Assembly: GCA_036381125.1 (NCBI GenBank)
Contig: DASVDK010000056.1
Location: forward strand, 1-19,549
Length of the DNA: 19,549 nucleotides
Reading direction: 5' to 3'
Source of the DNA: DASVDK01 sp036381125 [NCBI: Thermodesulfobacteriota bacterium]
GTDB lineage: Bacteria; DASVDK01
Shown here one piece after another: positions 1-7,390 of this stretch. The position numbers were made by a program, and so were the translations under genes. The notes beneath the pieces were generated by a model. The model did no database searches. It had not been told where the DNA came from and saw nothing but the letters and a program-made list of their open reading frames with translations. Position 1 is the first letter of the stretch, and each line of letters opens with the position of its first letter.

Positions 1-390
1 GCCTCCCGCCCCGGCCGGACGCACGGCGCGGCCCACCGCGAGGCCCGCGATGGCGGCGGCCGCCACGACGAAGAGCGCGAAGCCGCCGGCCCGCACCGGG
101 TCGAAGCCGAGGCGCTCGCCGCGAAGCCCGCGCCAGGCCGCGACGGCGAGGGCGAGCGGCAGCGCGTAGGCGACGACGCCCACGGCCTGCAGCAGGGCGT
201 CGGCCACGTAGGCGCCGACGGTGCCGCCCCAGTTCGCCACGCCCCGCGCGCCGACGGCGTTCAGCGCCGGATCGCCCGGCGCGTACGTGACGAGGCTCAG
301 GGCGAGGTACACGGCGGCGGCGGCCGCCAGGACGCCCGCCCCCTCGCGGGCAAGGCCCTGCTGCGCTGCTTCCTTCCGGCGGGTCGGCAA
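1..390 (-). CDS. ftsK: DNA translocase FtsK, N-terminal membrane part (cut by window edge)
   Basis: Reverse-strand reading gives about 130 residues with several hydrophobic helices and no stop before base 1. The first helix is followed by LSLVTYAPGDPALN and then VANWGGTVGAYVADALLQ. This is the typical pattern of the FtsK/SpoIIIE N-terminal membrane domain (the LxLxTYxPxDP stretch and the Asn-x-GGxxGAxxAD loop). The protein anchors at the division septum, and its missing C-terminal motor pumps chromosome DNA and activates dif recombination in known family members. The TTG at 390-388 is chosen as start because AGGAG lies 9 bases upstream; no ATG fits. It follows the VOC gene with an 89-base gap that holds its own promoter. 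The identity is confident from motifs; the start is moderately so. The ATPase and gamma domains lie outside the window. Confidence 0.85.
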   Translation of the reverse strand, partial: MPTRRKEAAQQGLAREGAGVLAAAAAVYLALSLVTYAPGDPALNAVGARGVANWGGTVGAYVADALLQAVGVVAYALPLALAVAAWRGLRGERLGFDPVRAGGFALFVVAAAAIAGLAVGRAVRPAGAGG

Positions 391-453
391 GCCTCGAGAC
401 TCCTGACGGGATCGGGCCTCGCCCCCATGGGGACCCGGAGCCCAAAGCGCCTG

Positions 454-483
454 ATTCTACGTGGGGATAGAGAAGGGCGTCAA
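454..483 (-). promoter_or_regulatory. Candidate sigma70-type promoter for ftsK
   Basis: On the reverse strand TTGACG (483-478) is followed after 18 bases by TAGAAT (459-454). Each hexamer matches the consensus at 5 of 6 positions. The TGA stop of the VOC gene lies inside the -35 hexamer. Predicted initiation near 447 leaves a leader of about 57 bases before the TTG start of ftsK. The leader includes the small palindrome CCCCATGGGG (423-432). Inferred from sequence only. Confidence 0.5.
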
Positions 484-938
484 GCGAACCCGCCGCCGGC
501 CGGCTCCCCCTCGTCCCGGTCCTCGGGCAGCAGGTCCGGGTTCCAGACGACCTCCCAGAGGTGCCCGTCGGGGTCCTGGAAGTAGCCGGCGTAGCCGCCC
601 CAGAAGGTGTCCCGGGCCGGCTTGACGATCGTCGCGCCGGCGCGGTGCGCCTGCGCCATGACGGCGTCGACCTCCGCCCGGCTCCTCACGTTGTGACCGA
701 TGCTGAACTCGGTCGGGCTCGGGTCGGACCTCGGCATCCCCGCATCGTGGGCGAGGTCGGCGCGCGAGAAGAGGGCCAGCTTGAGGCCGCCCGACAGGTC
801 GAAGAAGGCGACCGCCCCGTGCTCGAACTCCTTCCCGACGATCCCCTGCGTCGGCAGGCCGAGGCCGTCGCGGTAGAAGGCGACCGAGCGCTCGAGGTCG
901 TCCACGCCGAGGGTGAGGACGGTGATTCGCGGCTTCAC
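480..938 (-). CDS. VOC-superfamily (glyoxalase/bleomycin-resistance fold) protein
   Basis: 152 residues, a usual length for a two-module VOC protein. The N-terminus has VLTLGVDDLERSVAFYRDGLG (residues 8-27 cover its core), the standard beta-alpha opening of the fold. The C-terminus has GYFQDPDGHLWEVVWNPD (residues 118-135), the closing strand, whose Glu129 is the usual metal-binding position. The first strand carries no histidine where metal-dependent members often have one, so enzyme activity and metal use are uncertain. The GTG at 938 starts 2 bases after the stop of the RNase J gene, so it is probably translated from the same message. Substrate unknown. The family includes dioxygenases, glyoxalases and antibiotic-binding proteins, and nothing here picks between them. 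Confidence 0.85.
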   Translation of the reverse strand: MKPRITVLTLGVDDLERSVAFYRDGLGLPTQGIVGKEFEHGAVAFFDLSGGLKLALFSRADLAHDAGMPRSDPSPTEFSIGHNVRSRAEVDAVMAQAHRAGATIVKPARDTFWGGYAGYFQDPDGHLWEVVWNPDLLPEDRDEGEPAGGGFA

Positions 939-940
939 GG

Positions 941-2599
941 CTAGAGCTCCATGACGACGGCGATCACGACGGGGCGCCGGTCGAGGGCGGCCCGGAAGTA
1001 CCGCCGCAGGCCCTTGCGCACCTCGATCTCGAGCTCGCGGACGTCGGTGCGCACCTCGGGCGCCGAGGCGGCCACGGTCTGGCGGATGTCGGCCCGGGCC
1101 CCCTCCATCAGCGTGCCCGCCGCCATGACCTCGTCGCTCGCCACGCCCTGCGCGAGCACGGTGGGCCCGCTCACGATCTCGCCGGTCTGGCGGTTCACGC
1201 CCACCACCGCCACGACGATCCCGTCCTCGGCGAGGTGCCGGCGGTCGCGCAGGACGAGCCGCTCGACGTCGCCCACCCCCTTGCCGTCCACGAACACGCG
1301 GCCGGCCTCGACCCGCTCCGCGACCCGGCCGACGCCCCCCTCGAAGCTCACGACGTCCCCGTCGTGGACGAGGAAGGCGCGCTCGGGCGGCACGCCGGTG
1401 TCGATGGCGAGACGCCGGTGCTTGACGAGGTGCCGGCTCTCGCCGTGGACCGGGACGAAGTGCTTCGGCTTGACGAGGTTCAGCATGAGGCGCAGCTCCT
1501 CCTGCGCCGCGTGGCCGGAGACGTGGACCCCGGAGGCGCGCCCCTGGATCACGTCGGCGCCCTTGCGGAAGAGCTGGTTCGTGATGCTGCCGATGGCGCG
1601 CTCGTTGCCCGGGATGACCCGGGCCGAGAGGATGACCGTGTCGCCCCGCTCGATCTTGATCTGCTTGTGGTTGTCGAAGGCCATGAGCGCGAGCGCCGAC
1701 ATCGGCTCCCCCTGGCTGCCGGTGCAGAGGACGACCTGCTCCTCGTGCGGGAGGGCCAGGAGGTCGTCGAGGTCGAGGAGGCAGCCGGGGGGCACCGTGA
1801 GGTAGCCGAGGTCGGAGGCGATCTTGACGTTCTGCACCATGCTGCGGCCGACGAGCGCCACGCGCCGCTCGAAGCGCGCCGCCACGTCGAGCACCTGCTG
1901 CACGCGGTGGATGTGCGAGGCGAAGGTCGCCAGGACGATCCGCCCCGGCGCCTGGCGGAAGATGCGCGCGAGGGCCGGGCCGACGGTCCTCTCGCTCTCG
2001 GTGACGCCGGGCCGCTCGACGTTGGTGGAGTCGGAGAGGAGGCAGAGGACCCCGCGCTCCCCGATGGCGGCGAGCGCGCCGTAGTCCGACGGCAGGCCGT
2101 CGACCGGCGTCTGGTCGAACTTGAAGTCGCCGGTGTGGAGGATCGTCCCCTCCGGCGTCTCGAGCACCAGGCCGGCGCCGTCGGCGATCGAGTGCGCGAC
2201 GTGGAAGAAGCTGACGACGAAGGGGCCGACGGCGACCCGCTCCCGCGGCGCGACCGGCCGCATGTCGGCCCGGACGCCGTGCTCCTCCATGCGGCCGGCC
2301 GACAGGGCGAGCGTGAGCCTCGTGCCGTACACCGGGACGCCCGGGAAGTCCTTGAGGAAGAAGGGGAGCGCGCCGACGTGGTCCTCGTGGCCGTGCGTGA
2401 GGAAGACCGCCTTCACGGCGGCGCGGCGCTTGCGCAGGTAGCTCCAGTCGGGCAGCACGAGGTCGATGCCGAGCATCGACTCGTCGGGGAAGAGGAGCCC
2501 GCAATCGATCAGGACGACGGTGTCGCCGTACTCGACGGCGAGGCAGTTCATCCCCACCTCGCCGAGGCCCCCGAGCGGGATCAGCCGGAGCGCGGTCAC
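941..2599 (-). CDS. rnj: Ribonuclease J (metallo-beta-lactamase/beta-CASP RNase)
   Basis: 552 residues, the family's normal length. RNase J acts on RNA in the cytoplasm as a 5'-to-3' exonuclease and endonuclease. Visible motifs are the metal site HGHEDH (residues 69-74), HSIAD with His136 and HTGDFK with Asp158. Further on are SDSTNVERPG, the beta-CASP stretch with FASHIHRVQQ, CTGSQGEP, VSGHAAQEEL and KPKHFVPVHGE, all characteristic of RNase J rather than of hydrolytic lactamases. A C-terminal region of about 100 residues follows, as in the family. The GTG start at 2599 overlaps the TGA of plsC by four bases (GTGA on the coding strand), indicating translational coupling. It is followed 2 bases later by the VOC gene. 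No truncation or missing ligand was seen. Confidence 0.95.
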   Translation of the reverse strand: MTALRLIPLGGLGEVGMNCLAVEYGDTVVLIDCGLLFPDESMLGIDLVLPDWSYLRKRRAAVKAVFLTHGHEDHVGALPFFLKDFPGVPVYGTRLTLALSAGRMEEHGVRADMRPVAPRERVAVGPFVVSFFHVAHSIADGAGLVLETPEGTILHTGDFKFDQTPVDGLPSDYGALAAIGERGVLCLLSDSTNVERPGVTESERTVGPALARIFRQAPGRIVLATFASHIHRVQQVLDVAARFERRVALVGRSMVQNVKIASDLGYLTVPPGCLLDLDDLLALPHEEQVVLCTGSQGEPMSALALMAFDNHKQIKIERGDTVILSARVIPGNERAIGSITNQLFRKGADVIQGRASGVHVSGHAAQEELRLMLNLVKPKHFVPVHGESRHLVKHRRLAIDTGVPPERAFLVHDGDVVSFEGGVGRVAERVEAGRVFVDGKGVGDVERLVLRDRRHLAEDGIVVAVVGVNRQTGEIVSGPTVLAQGVASDEVMAAGTLMEGARADIRQTVAASAPEVRTDVRELEIEVRKGLRRYFRAALDRRPVVIAVVMEL

Positions 2600-3336
2600 G
2601 GCGACGCGGCGGCGGTGGCCGGCGCGGCCGCCTGTGCGTCCTGACCGAGGAGCGCCGCGACCGCCTCGCGGGCCCGGACGACGAGGTCGGGCTGGGACAG
2701 GTCGGCCGAGGGGATCGGCCGGCCGACCACGACCTCGATGCGGCCCGGCCTGACGCGCCAGCGCCCGGCCGGCAGGACCGCACGGCTCCCCCGCACGGCC
2801 ACCGGCACGACCGGGGCGCGCGACGCCTGCGCCAGGGCGAAGGCCCCGCGCTTGAAGGGCCCGAGCCGCCCGTCGGCGCTGCGCGTCCCCTCGGGGAAGA
2901 CGACGAGCGACGCGCCCTGCGCCAGCGCCTCGGCGGCGCGTGAGAGGCCGCGGCGCGAGCGCCGGGGGTCCTCGCGGTCGATCGGGACGTAACCGGCCGC
3001 CCGCATCGCCGGACCGAAGATGGGGATGCGGAACAGCTCCCGCTTGGCCACCCAGCGGAGCTGACCGGGAAGGGCCGACGCGATGGCGAAGATGTCCATG
3101 GTGCTCTGGTGGTTCGAGACGATCACGCTCCCGGGCGGCACGGCGGGGGCGGCGCCCGCGGCGGCGCTGAGGTCGGCGCGCGACCCGGCGAGCCAGAGGC
3201 CCGCTCGCCCCCACGCCCGGCTGTAGCGCTGGATCACGGTGCCTCGCCGGTCGACCAGGCGGGTCACGATGGCGAGCGTGCCGAGGACCGCGGTGACGAC
3301 GGCGAGGCCGCCCCAGAAGAGCACCACACGCACCAT
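2596..3336 (-). CDS. plsC: 1-acyl-sn-glycerol-3-phosphate acyltransferase (PlsC family)
   Basis: 246 residues. It has an N-terminal hydrophobic anchor (about residues 3-25), then the acyltransferase signature NHQSTMD (His76 and Asp81, the HX4D catalytic pair) and FPEGTRS (residues 147-153), the phosphate-binding motif. The enzyme transfers a fatty acyl group to lysophosphatidic acid at the inner membrane to make phosphatidic acid. The ATG at 3336 is chosen because an earlier in-frame start would add a basic, non-conserved leader running through the promoter region. No strong ribosome binding site is visible. It is the first gene of the minus-strand operon and overlaps the RNase J gene by 4 bases. 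Acceptor specificity among PlsC-like enzymes cannot be read from the sequence. Confidence 0.92.
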   Translation of the reverse strand: MVRVVLFWGGLAVVTAVLGTLAIVTRLVDRRGTVIQRYSRAWGRAGLWLAGSRADLSAAAGAAPAVPPGSVIVSNHQSTMDIFAIASALPGQLRWVAKRELFRIPIFGPAMRAAGYVPIDREDPRRSRRGLSRAAEALAQGASLVVFPEGTRSADGRLGPFKRGAFALAQASRAPVVPVAVRGSRAVLPAGRWRVRPGRIEVVVGRPIPSADLSQPDLVVRAREAVAALLGQDAQAAAPATAAASP

Positions 3337-3350
3337 GGCAGACGGACGAC

Positions 3351-3378
3351 TGTATCTCCCCGCTCCCGCCAGCGTCAA
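3351..3378 (-). promoter_or_regulatory. Candidate promoter for the plsC-rnj-VOC operon
   Basis: Reverse strand: TTGACG (3378-3373), 16-base spacer, GATACA (3356-3351). Predicted initiation near 3344 leaves a leader of only about 8 bases before the plsC ATG, so the message would be almost leaderless. The -35 matches at 5 of 6 positions; the -10 is weak (3 of 6). It is a near mirror of the ssb promoter. Confidence 0.4.
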
Positions 3379-3398
3379 TCGCGCGCCGCAGGGGCGCA

Positions 3399-3426
3399 TT
3401 GACCCCCGGGGGGCTCGCTTGATAGA
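3399..3426 (+). promoter_or_regulatory. Candidate promoter for ssb
   Basis: TTGACC (3399-3404), 16-base spacer, GATAGA (3421-3426). Initiation would be near 3433, giving a leader of about 70 bases before ssb. The leader contains the small interrupted dyad GTAC-T-GTAC at 3483-3491. The -35 hexamers of this and the divergent promoter face each other 20 bases apart within an imperfect inverted repeat (GTCAAT at 3374-3379, ATTGAC at 3398-3403). Confidence 0.4.
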
Positions 3427-3505
3427 ACGGTGGTGCAACCGTCGCGCGGGGCTCCCAGCGGGCCCCGTTTCTCATGCAGGCAGTACTGTACGGAAGGGAC
3501 GATCC

Positions 3506-3982
3506 ATGGCGAGCCTCAACAAGGTCATCCTCATCGGCAACCTCGGGCGCGACCCGGAGGTCCGATACACCAGCGGGGGACAGGCGGTCGCGAACTTCAC
3601 CATCGCCACGAACGAGGCCTGGACCAACAAGCAGGGCCAGCGCGAGGAGCGGACGGAGTGGCACCGCATCGTCGCCTGGGGGGCGCTCGGGGAGCGCGCC
3701 GGTGAGTACCTCAGGAAGGGCAAGCAGGTCTACGTCGAGGGCCGGCTCCAGACCCGCAAGTGGACCGACCGCGAGGGCCAGGAGCGGTACACGACCGAGA
3801 TCAACGCCCAGCAGCTCTTCCTCCTCGGCTCGCCGGGACGGGGTGAAGGCGACGCGCCCGACTACGAGCGGGCGGACGCCGAGGGGAGCCGCGGCGGGCG
3901 CGGCCGCGGGCGTCCCGCGCCGGCGCACCCGCAGCCCGACGCCGACGAGATGCCGGCCGGGGACGACGACATCCCCTTCTAA
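3506..3982 (+). CDS. ssb: Single-stranded DNA-binding protein
   Basis: 158 residues. It coats single-stranded DNA during replication, recombination and repair. The OB fold spans about residues 1-108, beginning [21 protein letters not shown] and including [10 protein letters not shown] and [16 protein letters not shown], all classical SSB motifs. It is followed by a disordered Gly/Arg/Pro-rich linker and the acidic tail DDDIPF, the partner-binding tip of bacterial SSB. The ATG at 3506 has a purine-rich GGAAGGGA just upstream. It is divergent from plsC and 28 bases before the ABC binding-protein gene, so some co-transcription with the transport genes is possible. Its usual neighbours (rpsF, rpsR) are absent here. 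Confidence 0.97.
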   Translation: MASLNKVILIGNLGRDPEVRYTSGGQAVANFTIATNEAWTNKQGQREERTEWHRIVAWGALGERAGEYLRKGKQVYVEGRLQTRKWTDREGQERYTTEINAQQLFLLGSPGRGEGDAPDYERADAEGSRGGRGRGRPAPAHPQPDADEMPAGDDDIPF

Positions 3983-4010
3983 GGGACTCGCACTCTTGAG
4001 GAGAGGCACC

Positions 4011-4880
4011 ATGTCGAGACGTGTCACACGGACCGTCGCCGCGGGGCTCGGCGCCGTCGTCCTGCTCCTCGCAGGGGCGCTACCGGCCTTCGCGCAGGCC
4101 ACGCTCGAGAAGATCAACCAGTCGGGCACCTTCGTGGTCGGCACCCGTACCGGGTCGCCCCCCTTCGGCTTCATCGACCGGAACCAGAACTGGGTCGGCT
4201 TCGGCGTCGATCTCGCGCGGCTCGTCCACGCGGCCATCGAGAAGCGGCTCGGCAAGACGATCAAGTTCGAGCTGAAGGAGACGACCCCGGCCACCCGCAT
4301 CCCGCTCATCACGAGCGGCCAGGTCGACCTCATCGCCGAGACCATGACCATCACCCGCTCGCGCATGGAACAGGTGGACTTCGGCCCCGTCTACTTCGTC
4401 ACCGGCGCGCAGTTCCTCGTCAAGAAGGGGAGCCCCATCACGGGCGTGAAGAGCGCCGCGGGCAAGCGCGTGGCCGTGCAGCAGGGCTCCACGAACGAGC
4501 GGATCCTCAGGGAGCAGTACCCCAACATCCAGCTCGTCGTCTTCCCCGATCAGCCGGCCGCCTTCGCCGCGCTGGTCCAGGGACGGGTCGACGCGTACGT
4601 GAACGACGGCGTCCAGCTCGCCGGCCTCAAGGCGAAGGCGCCGAACCCGGGCGACTGGGTGATCACGGGCGAGCCGATCTCCTACGAGCCGTACGGCCTG
4701 GCGATGCGCGAGAACGACTCGGACTTCCGGGACCTGGTGGCCTTCACCCTCATGGAGGCCATCGAGAACGGGGAGTACCGGAAGCTCTACGAGAAGTGGA
4801 TGGGCGAGAAGGGCGACGTGCCCTACCCGCTCTCGGAGACCGCCGAAACCTTCCTGCGCATGCAGGTCATGCCGAGATAG
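4011..4880 (+). CDS. Amino-acid-type ABC transporter substrate-binding protein (family 3)
   Basis: 289 residues. There is a clear signal peptide: basic start, hydrophobic core about residues 9-24, and probable cleavage after AFA at 28. The mature protein begins with LEKINQSGTFVVGTRTGSPP and then GFGVDLARLV, the family 3 solute-binding signature. Later come TSGQVDLIAETMTITRSR, VQQGSTNERIL, and YEPYGLAMRENDSDFRDLV near the C-terminus. It would capture a polar or acidic amino acid (GltI/AapJ-like) in the periplasm and deliver it to the two permeases downstream. A good GAGGAG site lies 8 bases before the ATG. It is separated from the permease genes by a perfect palindrome. The exact ligand cannot be decided by eye. 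Confidence 0.93.
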   Translation: MSRRVTRTVAAGLGAVVLLLAGALPAFAQATLEKINQSGTFVVGTRTGSPPFGFIDRNQNWVGFGVDLARLVHAAIEKRLGKTIKFELKETTPATRIPLITSGQVDLIAETMTITRSRMEQVDFGPVYFVTGAQFLVKKGSPITGVKSAAGKRVAVQQGSTNERILREQYPNIQLVVFPDQPAAFAALVQGRVDAYVNDGVQLAGLKAKAPNPGDWVITGEPISYEPYGLAMRENDSDFRDLVAFTLMEAIENGEYRKLYEKWMGEKGDVPYPLSETAETFLRMQVMPR

Positions 4881-4890
4881 GGCGCGGCCG

Positions 4891-4920
4891 GGCCGGGGCG
4901 CGCGGCCGCGCGCCCCGGCC
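4891..4920. repeat. Perfect 30-bp palindrome (intercistronic stem-loop)
   Basis: The 30 bases are identical to their reverse complement; the left half is GGCCGGGGCGCGCGG. In RNA this would form an extremely GC-rich hairpin, 10 bases after the binding-protein stop and 24 bases before the preferred permease start. No U-run follows, so it is not a classic terminator. Hairpins at this place in binding-protein-dependent operons (as in malE-malF) stabilise the upstream message and lower permease expression. That role is inferred here. Confidence 0.85.
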
Positions 4921-4944
4921 GTGCCGCCGCAAGGCCGACCGCCC

Positions 4945-5673
4945 GTGTTCCGCTACGACTTCGACTGGAGCGTCCTCTGGCAGCCGCCCTACGGCGAGTG
5001 GCTGCTCCAGGGCATCCTCACCACGCTCGAGATCTCCGCGCTCGCCTGGGTGATCGCGCTCGTGCTCGGCTGCGTGGCCGGAGCCATGCGCACCGTTCCG
5101 TCCGCCGTCACCCGGACGATCGGCGCGGCCTACGTCGAGTTCTTCAAGAACGTCCCGCTCCTGGTCTGGATGTTCTTCTGGTACTTCGGCGCGCCGCAGT
5201 TCCTGCCGCTCGCGGTCCAGGACTGGCTCAACCGGCACGGCGTCGCCTTCGTCGCCGCCGTCGTCGCCCTCGGCATCTACCACGGCGCGCGCTTCGCGGA
5301 GGTGATCCGCGCCGGCATCCAGTCGGTCCCCCAGGGGCAGTTCGAGGCGGCCCTCTCGACCGGCCTCGGCGTGGCCGAGGCCTATCGCCTGATCCTGATT
5401 CCGATCGCCCTCAGGCTCATCATCCCCCCCGGGACCAACGAGACGCTGAACCTCCTCAAGAACTCGTCGCTGGCGCTGACGATCAGCGTGGCGGAGATCA
5501 CGTTCCAGACCCGACAGATCGAGGCGTACACGGCCAGGGGCTTCGAGGCGATCACCGCCGGGACGCTCATCTACCTGGTCCTCTGCCTCGTCCTCGCCGG
5601 CGTCATGTCGCGCGTCGAGAAGGCCGTGGCCATCCCGGGGCTCATCGTGCGCGGCAGCGGTCCGGAGGGCTAG
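4945..5673 (+). CDS. Amino-acid ABC transporter permease, first subunit (GltJ/AapQ-like)
   Basis: 242 residues from the GTG at 4945. Several membrane helices are visible (about 23-47, 69-85, 101-123, 148-165 and 205-225). The EAA loop, where the ATPase docks, is at EAALSTGLGVAEAYRLILIP (134-153), followed by NETLNLLKNSSLAL, the usual HisM/GltJ pattern. This inner-membrane subunit pairs with the next gene to form the channel. An in-frame GTG at 4921 abuts the palindrome and lacks a ribosome binding site. The GTG at 4945 has AAGG about 10 bases upstream and puts YDFDWSVLW near the N-terminus, as in relatives. The stop is 5 bases before the next gene. Confidence 0.93.
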   Translation: MFRYDFDWSVLWQPPYGEWLLQGILTTLEISALAWVIALVLGCVAGAMRTVPSAVTRTIGAAYVEFFKNVPLLVWMFFWYFGAPQFLPLAVQDWLNRHGVAFVAAVVALGIYHGARFAEVIRAGIQSVPQGQFEAALSTGLGVAEAYRLILIPIALRLIIPPGTNETLNLLKNSSLALTISVAEITFQTRQIEAYTARGFEAITAGTLIYLVLCLVLAGVMSRVEKAVAIPGLIVRGSGPEG

Positions 5674-5678
5674 CCGGC

Positions 5679-6401
5679 ATGGCGCTCGACCTCTCCGTCA
5701 TCTGGCGCAACCTGCCCTTCCTCATCGAGCAGGGCCTGCTCGGCATCGGCGCCTTCGGCGGGGGGACGCTGGCCCTCGCCGTGCCGACCATCGTGCTCGC
5801 CACGATCGTCGGGGTCTTCGTCGCGCTGGCGCGGCTCTCCCGCCTCGCGGTCTTCCGCGTGCCGGCGACCGCCTACGTGCAGCTCATCCGCGGCGTGCCG
5901 CTCGTCATGGTGGTCTTCTGGTTCTGGATCTTCATTCCGATCGCCGCCGGTGTTACCATCCCGACCTACTCGGTGGCGCTCGTCGCCTTCGTGACCTTCG
6001 AGGCGGCCTACATCGGGGAGATCATCCGGGCCGGCATCCAGTCGGTGCCGCGCGGCCAGGTCGAGGCGGCCCGCGCGACGGCGCTCGGCTACCGGGACAC
6101 CATGCGGTTCGTCGTGCTGCCCCAGGCGTTCCGCAACATGCTGCCGTCGCTCGTGACCCAGTTCGTCATCCTCTTCAAGGACACGTCGCTCGCGTCGATC
6201 ATCGGCTACATGGACCTCACCAAGGCAGCCCAGACGGTGAACAACCGGGAGTTCCGCCCGTTCGAGCTGTACCTCTTCATCGCGGTCGTCTACTTCGTCT
6301 TCGCCTACGGCCTCTCCCTCTCGGCCCGGAGGCTCGAGCGCCGGATGGCGGCGGGGCGGCGGACGCTGGCCACGGCCGCGTTCCGCTCGGCCGGCGCCTG
6401 A
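5679..6401 (+). CDS. Amino-acid ABC transporter permease, second subunit (GltK/AapM-like)
   Basis: 240 residues with several hydrophobic helices. The N-terminal HisM/GltK pattern includes YVQLIRGVPLVMVVFWFW. The EAA loop is EAARATALGYRDTMRFVVLP (129-148), followed by LPSLVTQFVILFKDTSL. It forms a heterodimeric channel with the preceding permease. GGAGG lies about 11 bases upstream of the ATG, inside the end of the previous gene. Its TGA stop overlaps the ATG of the TAXI gene by one base (TGATG), so translation of the two is probably coupled. The ATP-hydrolysing subunit that normally follows or precedes such a pair is not in this window. Confidence 0.93.
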   Translation: MALDLSVIWRNLPFLIEQGLLGIGAFGGGTLALAVPTIVLATIVGVFVALARLSRLAVFRVPATAYVQLIRGVPLVMVVFWFWIFIPIAAGVTIPTYSVALVAFVTFEAAYIGEIIRAGIQSVPRGQVEAARATALGYRDTMRFVVLPQAFRNMLPSLVTQFVILFKDTSLASIIGYMDLTKAAQTVNNREFRPFELYLFIAVVYFVFAYGLSLSARRLERRMAAGRRTLATAAFRSAGA

Positions 6402-7390
6402 TGCCAGGTCCGGCACGAGGCGGCGGCGCGTCGAGGCGGGCGGCGCTCGCGTCGGCGGTCGTCCTGGCGGGGGTGCTGGCGAGCGCCCTGCCGGCCGCCG
6501 GGCTCACCTTCTTCGCCATCGCCACGGGGGGCACCGGCGGCACCTACTATCCGCTCGGCGGCATGCTGGCCCAGCTCCTCTCGAACCAGGTGAAGGACCT
6601 CGTGGCCACGGCGCAGGCGGGCAACGCGTCGGTGGCGAACATCCTGCTCGTCGGCCGGGGCGAGATCGAGAGCGCCTTCGCGCAGAACGACGTCGCCTAC
6701 TGGGCCTACACCGGCACCGGCCTCGAGCCGTTCCGCGGCAGGCCGGTCGGGAACATCCGGCACGTCGCGAGCCTCTACCCCGAGCACGTCCAGCTGGTGG
6801 CCACGCGGGCCTCCGGCATCCGGTCGGTCCGCGACCTCGCCGGCCGGCGCGTGGTCCTCGGCGCGCGCGGCAGCGGGAACGTGGTCGAGGCCGAGGCGAT
6901 CCTCGAGGCGTACGGGATGTCGCCGAGCGACCTCGAGGCCGTCTACGCCGGACACTCCGAAGGGGTCTCGCGCATCGAGGACGGGCAGGCCGACGCCATG
7001 TTCGTCGTCGCGGGCTTCCCGACCGCCGCCCTCGTCGACCTCGCCGCCGGCACCGACGTCGTGATCGTCCCGCTCGACGACGACGCCGTCCGCCGGCTCG
7101 CGGCGCGGTCGAGGTTCTTCACGCCGGCCGTCGTGCCGGCCGGCACCTACCGGGGCCAGACGCAGGACGTGAGGACGGTGGCCGTCATGGCCACCTGGAT
7201 CGTCGACGAGCGGGTCCCCGCCGACCTGGTCTACGAGATGACGAAGGCGCTCTGGGCGAAGCGGGACGTCCTCGAGGCCGTCCACCCCAAGGGGCGCGAG
7301 GTCCGGCTCGAGACGGCGCTTGCCGGCATGGCGATCCCGCCCCACCCCGGCGCCGAGCGGTACTACCGCGAACGGGGCCTGCTGCCGTGA
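6401..7390 (+). CDS. TAXI-family TRAP transporter solute-binding protein
   Basis: 329 residues. The signal peptide has a basic start (about residues 5-13) and a hydrophobic stretch to about 33. The mature start FFAIATGGTGGTYYPLGGML is the hallmark of TAXI proteins, followed by QAGNASVANILLVGRGEIE and FAQNDVAYWAYTGTG. TAXI proteins bind a small organic acid or similar solute in the periplasm and feed a fused TRAP membrane subunit driven by an ion gradient. Here the start overlaps the stop of an ABC permease and the end overlaps DUF1850 by four bases. It is therefore embedded in an ABC operon rather than beside a TRAP permease, and none is found in the window. Ligand unknown. Confidence 0.93.
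   Translation: MPGPARGGGASRRAALASAVVLAGVLASALPAAGLTFFAIATGGTGGTYYPLGGMLAQLLSNQVKDLVATAQAGNASVANILLVGRGEIESAFAQNDVAYWAYTGTGLEPFRGRPVGNIRHVASLYPEHVQLVATRASGIRSVRDLAGRRVVLGARGSGNVVEAEAILEAYGMSPSDLEAVYAGHSEGVSRIEDGQADAMFVVAGFPTAALVDLAAGTDVVIVPLDDDAVRRLAARSRFFTPAVVPAGTYRGQTQDVRTVAVMATWIVDERVPADLVYEMTKALWAKRDVLEAVHPKGREVRLETALAGMAIPPHPGAERYYRERGLLP

Noticed and set aside
941-4366. A minus-strand frame of 1141 codons joining RNase J to sequence opposite ssb and the ABC binding protein
   Set aside because: Only the part from 2599 down matches RNase J. The upstream part is antisense to well-identified genes, a by-product of high GC.
4921-4944. Earlier GTG start for the first permease
   Set aside because: It directly abuts the palindrome, which would hide any ribosome site, and adds an unconserved Pro-rich leader. 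The GTG at 4945 has AAGG upstream.
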